Origin: Microbacterium sp. SCN 70-27
Lineage (GTDB): Bacteria; Actinomycetota; Actinomycetes; Actinomycetales; Microbacteriaceae
Reading direction: 5' to 3'
DNA: 39,742 nucleotides
NCBI GenBank assembly: GCA_001724425.1
Contig: MEEK01000025.1
Span: 1-39,742 of the forward strand
The position numbers and the translations under genes are program-made. Below, piece by piece: positions 37,280-39,742 of this stretch (positions are counted from its first letter, which is position 1; every line of letters starts with the position of its first letter). The notes beneath the pieces were generated by a model. It was given only the letters and a program-made list of their open reading frames with translations. It ran no database searches and was not told the origin of the DNA.

Positions 37280-38317
37280 TCAGGGGCGGTGGAACGGATC
37301 GGCGTAGAGCTCTTCCGGAACGCGGAAGCCGTAGATCGCGCGCCCGGTCGCCCAGATCGCCACAGCTCCCGCCCGTACGAGGTCGATCGGGCGGTCTCCC
37401 GCGCTCACGATGTGGATGTCGGGCCCGTCGATCCGCACCGAGGCCCCGCCCACGGAGGTCGTGTCGCCCCGCACGGTCGTTTCGGGGTACGGCTCGTGGA
37501 GTTCGCGGAGGTCACCCAGGATGAACGTCGGCCGTGACGTCGGCGGCGCCGCAAGCACGTGCTTCGGCCGGTCGACACCCGTCAGGACCAGCACGGAAGG
37601 GATGCCGGCGGTCTGCGCACCGGCGATGTCGGTGTCGAGGCGGTCGCCGATGAACAGCGGCGCGGATGCGCCGAACCGGGCGACGGCCTCATCGAAGATC
37701 GGACGCTCGGGTTTGCCCGCGACGACGGCGAGGCGCCCCACCGCGGTGTGCACGGCGGAGACGAGGGTGCCGTTGCCCGGCGCGATGCCCCGGGACTGCG
37801 GGATCGTCCAGTCGGTGTTCGTCGCGATCCACGGGATCCCGCCGTCCTCCTCCGGCGTCGCGAGGGCATATGCCGCTTCGGCCAGGTGCTGCCAGCCCAC
37901 CTCGGGAGCGAATCCCTGCACGACGGCGGCGGGCGCGTCCTCGGCGCTGCGCGTGACGACATAGCCCGCGCGCTCGAGTTCGTAGACGAGACCGTCGCCG
38001 CCGACGACGAGGACGGTCGACCCTGGCGTGACGCGCTCACGGAGGAGCCGCATCGCCGCTTGTGGGCTCGTCACGACATCCTCGGGGCGCGTGCGCGTCA
38101 GCCCGAGGTCGCGCAGGTGCTCTGCGACCGTCGCATCGCGACGCGAGGCGTTGTTGGTGATGTAGCCGAGCCGCCGCGTCTCCCCCGCCGCGTTCAGGCT
38201 CTCGATCGCGTAGGGCAAGGCGCGGGGACCGGCGTAGACCACGCCGTCGAGGTCAGCCAGAACGGCATCGACGCCGTCGAGCGGTGTGGATGCCGGGCGC
38301 CGCGAGAACAGCGCCAT
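37280..38317 (-). CDS. HAD-IIA family phosphatase
   Basis: A 345-aa HAD hydrolase of the NagD/PGPase group. Motif I is LADLDGVVYAG, motif II is YITNNASR, and motif IV is PLFIGDRLDTDIAGA, with the C2 cap between. The last 70 residues are an additional domain common in actinobacterial members (Rv1692). The substrate is probably glycerol-phosphate or another small phosphomonoester. Its ATG shares one base with the stop of the upstream repeat/TPR protein. Confidence 0.92.
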   Translation of the reverse strand: MALFSRRPASTPLDGVDAVLADLDGVVYAGPRALPYAIESLNAAGETRRLGYITNNASRRDATVAEHLRDLGLTRTRPEDVVTSPQAAMRLLRERVTPGSTVLVVGGDGLVYELERAGYVVTRSAEDAPAAVVQGFAPEVGWQHLAEAAYALATPEEDGGIPWIATNTDWTIPQSRGIAPGNGTLVSAVHTAVGRLAVVAGKPERPIFDEAVARFGASAPLFIGDRLDTDIAGAQTAGIPSVLVLTGVDRPKHVLAAPPTSRPTFILGDLRELHEPYPETTVRGDTTSVGGASVRIDGPDIHIVSAGDRPIDLVRAGAVAIWATGRAIYGFRVPEELYADPFHRP

Positions 38318-39597
38318 CAGTGCGATGCCTCGCCCTCGTCGTCGCTGTCGGCGTCGATCCCCGCCTCCGCGAGGATCTCGTCGACCTCGTCCTGCACGCT
38401 CTCCGGGGCGTTCGGCTCCGTGGTATCCGTGTCGTTCACAGGGGCTGTGGACGCGGCATCGGTCTGATCCTCACCGAGGTCTTCGGTCGACTCGATCTCC
38501 TCGACGTCGTCCACAACTTCGATCTCCTCGATCTCCTCGATGACGAGGGTCTCCCGATCGGCGTCGACGGCGTCGAGGGCGTCGGCGGCGATCTCCGCGC
38601 GGCGCTGCCACTCCTGTGCCTCCGCGCCGCGGCCGAGCTCCTCGAGCACCACGGCACGTGCGGCGAACAGGCCCGGGCTCCAGCTGAAGGCGCGATCCGG
38701 GTCGAGTTCGGGGATGTCGAGTTCCTGGAGCGCGCGTTCGTTCTGCCCGAGGTCGAGGCGCGCACCGGACATGGCGATGGCGAGTTCGACACGGACGTCC
38801 ACCGGAAGTGTCGCGCGGTCGACGGCACGGCCGGCCTCGAGCGCGCGGTCGGAGCGGCCGAGGCCCCGCTCGCTGTCGACGAGAAGCGCGATCTGGTCGT
38901 CGCGACCGGAGATCCGGCGGAACGTGCGCACCTCTCGCACCGCGAGGGCGTAGTCGCCAGTCGCATAGGCCGTGATGGCGACGGTCTCGCGGACGATCGC
39001 AATGCGGCCGGCACTGCGTGACGCAGCGAGGGCGTGCTGATGCGCGAGCGACGGGTCGTCGTCGATCAGGCGCGCCGCCATCGCGAGGTGGCGCGCGACC
39101 TGCTCCGCGTTCTCCTTGCTGAGGGTCTTCAGCTCGTTGCGTGCAGCGCCATTGAGGTCATTCGGGGTCACGTCTGCGGGAAGCACCGGGCCGGATGCCT
39201 CGCTGCGCCGTTCGGATCCCTGCGGAGGACGCGAGGTGCGGCGATCGCCGTCACGCTTTTCGTAGGGCTTCCGGTCGCCGTCGCGCTTGGCGTAGGGCTT
39301 CCTGTCCCCATCTCGCGGGGCGTACGGCCTACGTTCGCCGTCGCGCTTCTCGTACGGCCTGCGCTCACCGTCGCGTGGCGCATACGGCTTCCGCTCACCG
39401 TCACGCGAGGCATACGGCTTACGCTCGCCATCGCGCTTCGCATACGGTTTCGCGTCGCCGTCGCGCTTCGGGTAGGGCTTACGCTCACCTGCCCGTGCCG
39501 TGTACGGCTTCTTGTCGCCGCGGGACTGACGCGCAGCCGCTCCGTCGGACGCCGGACCTCGCGAATCCTCGCGACGCGGTCGTCGATCCTCAGCCAT
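38317..39597 (-). CDS. TPR-like protein with nine KPYxxRDGER decapeptide repeats
   Basis: A 426-aa protein with three parts. Residues 30-119 are nine consecutive 10-residue units of the type KPYAKRDGER, highly basic and surely disordered. Residues ~140-345 form helical, TPR-like pairs (ARHLAMAARLIDDDPSLAHQHALAA, ALAVREVRTFRRISG, RVELAIAMSGARLDLGQNERAL). The tail (~355-426) is very acidic. The place corresponds to Rv1691, also TPR-like. A basic repeat plus acidic tail suggests RNA or ribosome association, by inference only. The ATG at 39597 follows AAAGGA; it is the first gene after the rRNA operon. Confidence 0.85.
   Translation of the reverse strand: MAEDRRPRREDSRGPASDGAAARQSRGDKKPYTARAGERKPYPKRDGDAKPYAKRDGERKPYASRDGERKPYAPRDGERRPYEKRDGERRPYAPRDGDRKPYAKRDGDRKPYEKRDGDRRTSRPPQGSERRSEASGPVLPADVTPNDLNGAARNELKTLSKENAEQVARHLAMAARLIDDDPSLAHQHALAASRSAGRIAIVRETVAITAYATGDYALAVREVRTFRRISGRDDQIALLVDSERGLGRSDRALEAGRAVDRATLPVDVRVELAIAMSGARLDLGQNERALQELDIPELDPDRAFSWSPGLFAARAVVLEELGRGAEAQEWQRRAEIAADALDAVDADRETLVIEEIEEIEVVDDVEEIESTEDLGEDQTDAASTAPVNDTDTTEPNAPESVQDEVDEILAEAGIDADSDDEGEASH
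39241..39510 (-). repeat. Nine 30-bp tandem repeats coding for KPYxxRDGER units
   Basis: A 270-bp stretch with strict 30-bp periodicity inside the repeat/TPR gene. Units differ mostly at synonymous sites and at residues 4-5 of each decapeptide (TA, PK, AK, AS, AP, EK), so the protein repeat is under selection. It is not a CRISPR array since there are no spacers. Confidence 0.9.
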
Positions 39598-39625
39598 GGC
39601 TGCATCCTTTCATGCCCGTCAACGA

Positions 39626-39657
39626 GAAAAGGCCACCCAGCACTGGGTGGCCTTTTC
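39626..39657 (-). terminator. Intrinsic terminator after the rRNA operon
   Basis: A 15-bp perfect stem, GAAAAGGCCACCCAG (39626-39640) with CTGGGTGGCCTTTTC (39643-39657), ends in CCTTTTCTC on the minus strand, 10 bp after the 5S 3' end. Confidence 0.9.
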
Positions 39658-39667
39658 ACGAAAGAAG

Positions 39668-39742
39668 TCCGGCGGTGTCCTACTCTCCCACAGGGTCCCC
39701 CCTGCAGTACCATCGGCGCTGTGAGGCTTAGCTTCCGGGTTC
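39668..39742 (-). rRNA. rrf: 5S rRNA, 3' part (5' end beyond the window)
   Basis: On the minus strand the window edge reads GAACCCGGAAGCTAAGCCTC, then the actinobacterial 5S sequence AGCGCCGATGGTACTGCAG through GGGAGAGTAGGACACCGCCGGA at the 3' end. About 75 of 117 nt are present; the 23S and 16S genes should lie to the right. Confidence 0.96.

Noticed and set aside
39241..39510. CRISPR-like periodic array
   Set aside because: The 30-bp units are contiguous, without spacers, and encode a conserved decapeptide.

Overview
The window is chromosomal DNA of a high-GC actinobacterium, most likely Microbacteriaceae and probably Microbacterium-like. The evidence is the GC-rich codon use, the frequent GTG starts, the tightly overlapping gene chains, and a right half whose gene order follows the actinobacterial tlyA-nadK-recN-pyrG-nudix-xerD ... 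parA-scpA-scpB-rluB-cmk-der block known from Mycobacterium (Rv1691-Rv1713). The assignment to Microbacterium itself is inference.

Left part (1-13.5 kb): the 5' two thirds of adhE on the minus strand; a divergent secreted lipase; a flavin amine oxidase; an orphan nrdI; a convergent SDR; a SulP anion transporter; a GT39-like membrane glycosyltransferase; a sigma factor/Ogt alkylation-repair pair; an HD-domain hydrolase; a CaiB-type CoA transferase; and a deletion scar holding the tails of a WYL regulator and an NTF2/SnoaL-like gene.

Middle (13.6-23.1 kb): a possible orphan immunity protein (Imm44-like), tRNA-Pro(GGG) with promoter and terminator, a GNAT / macro-domain / S4-domain gene trio, a DUF2809 + NUDIX-NYN pair, and the anaerobic ribonucleotide reductase genes nrdD-nrdG. 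These are followed by a 0.5 kb gap with two 82-bp inverted-repeat elements, then a four-module persulfide enzyme (CoA-disulfide reductase + rhodanese + TusA + DsrE).

Right part (23.1-39.7 kb): a nearly gapless minus-strand run of core genes (read right to left: repeat/TPR protein, HAD phosphatase, 57-aa small protein, tlyA, nadK, recN, pyrG, ADP-ribose-type NUDIX, xerD, VKOR, parA, scpA, scpB, rluB, tyrA, cmk, der). It lies downstream of the end of an rRNA operon, of which the 3' part of 5S rRNA and a strong terminator are visible.

The most interesting signal is regulatory. An odd-length palindrome, TGTGGTC-N-GACCACA, occurs upstream of adhE/lipase, nrdDG (two tandem copies two helical turns apart) and the persulfide-reductase fusion. 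At the last gene it sits two turns from a second palindrome, CATACCCC-TT-GGGGTATG, that looks like a CsoR/CstR operator. This suggests a small, possibly undescribed oxygen/redox regulon linking fermentative alcohol metabolism, oxygen-independent dNTP synthesis and reactive-sulfur handling, controlled by a regulator (perhaps GntR/FadR-type) not encoded in the window.
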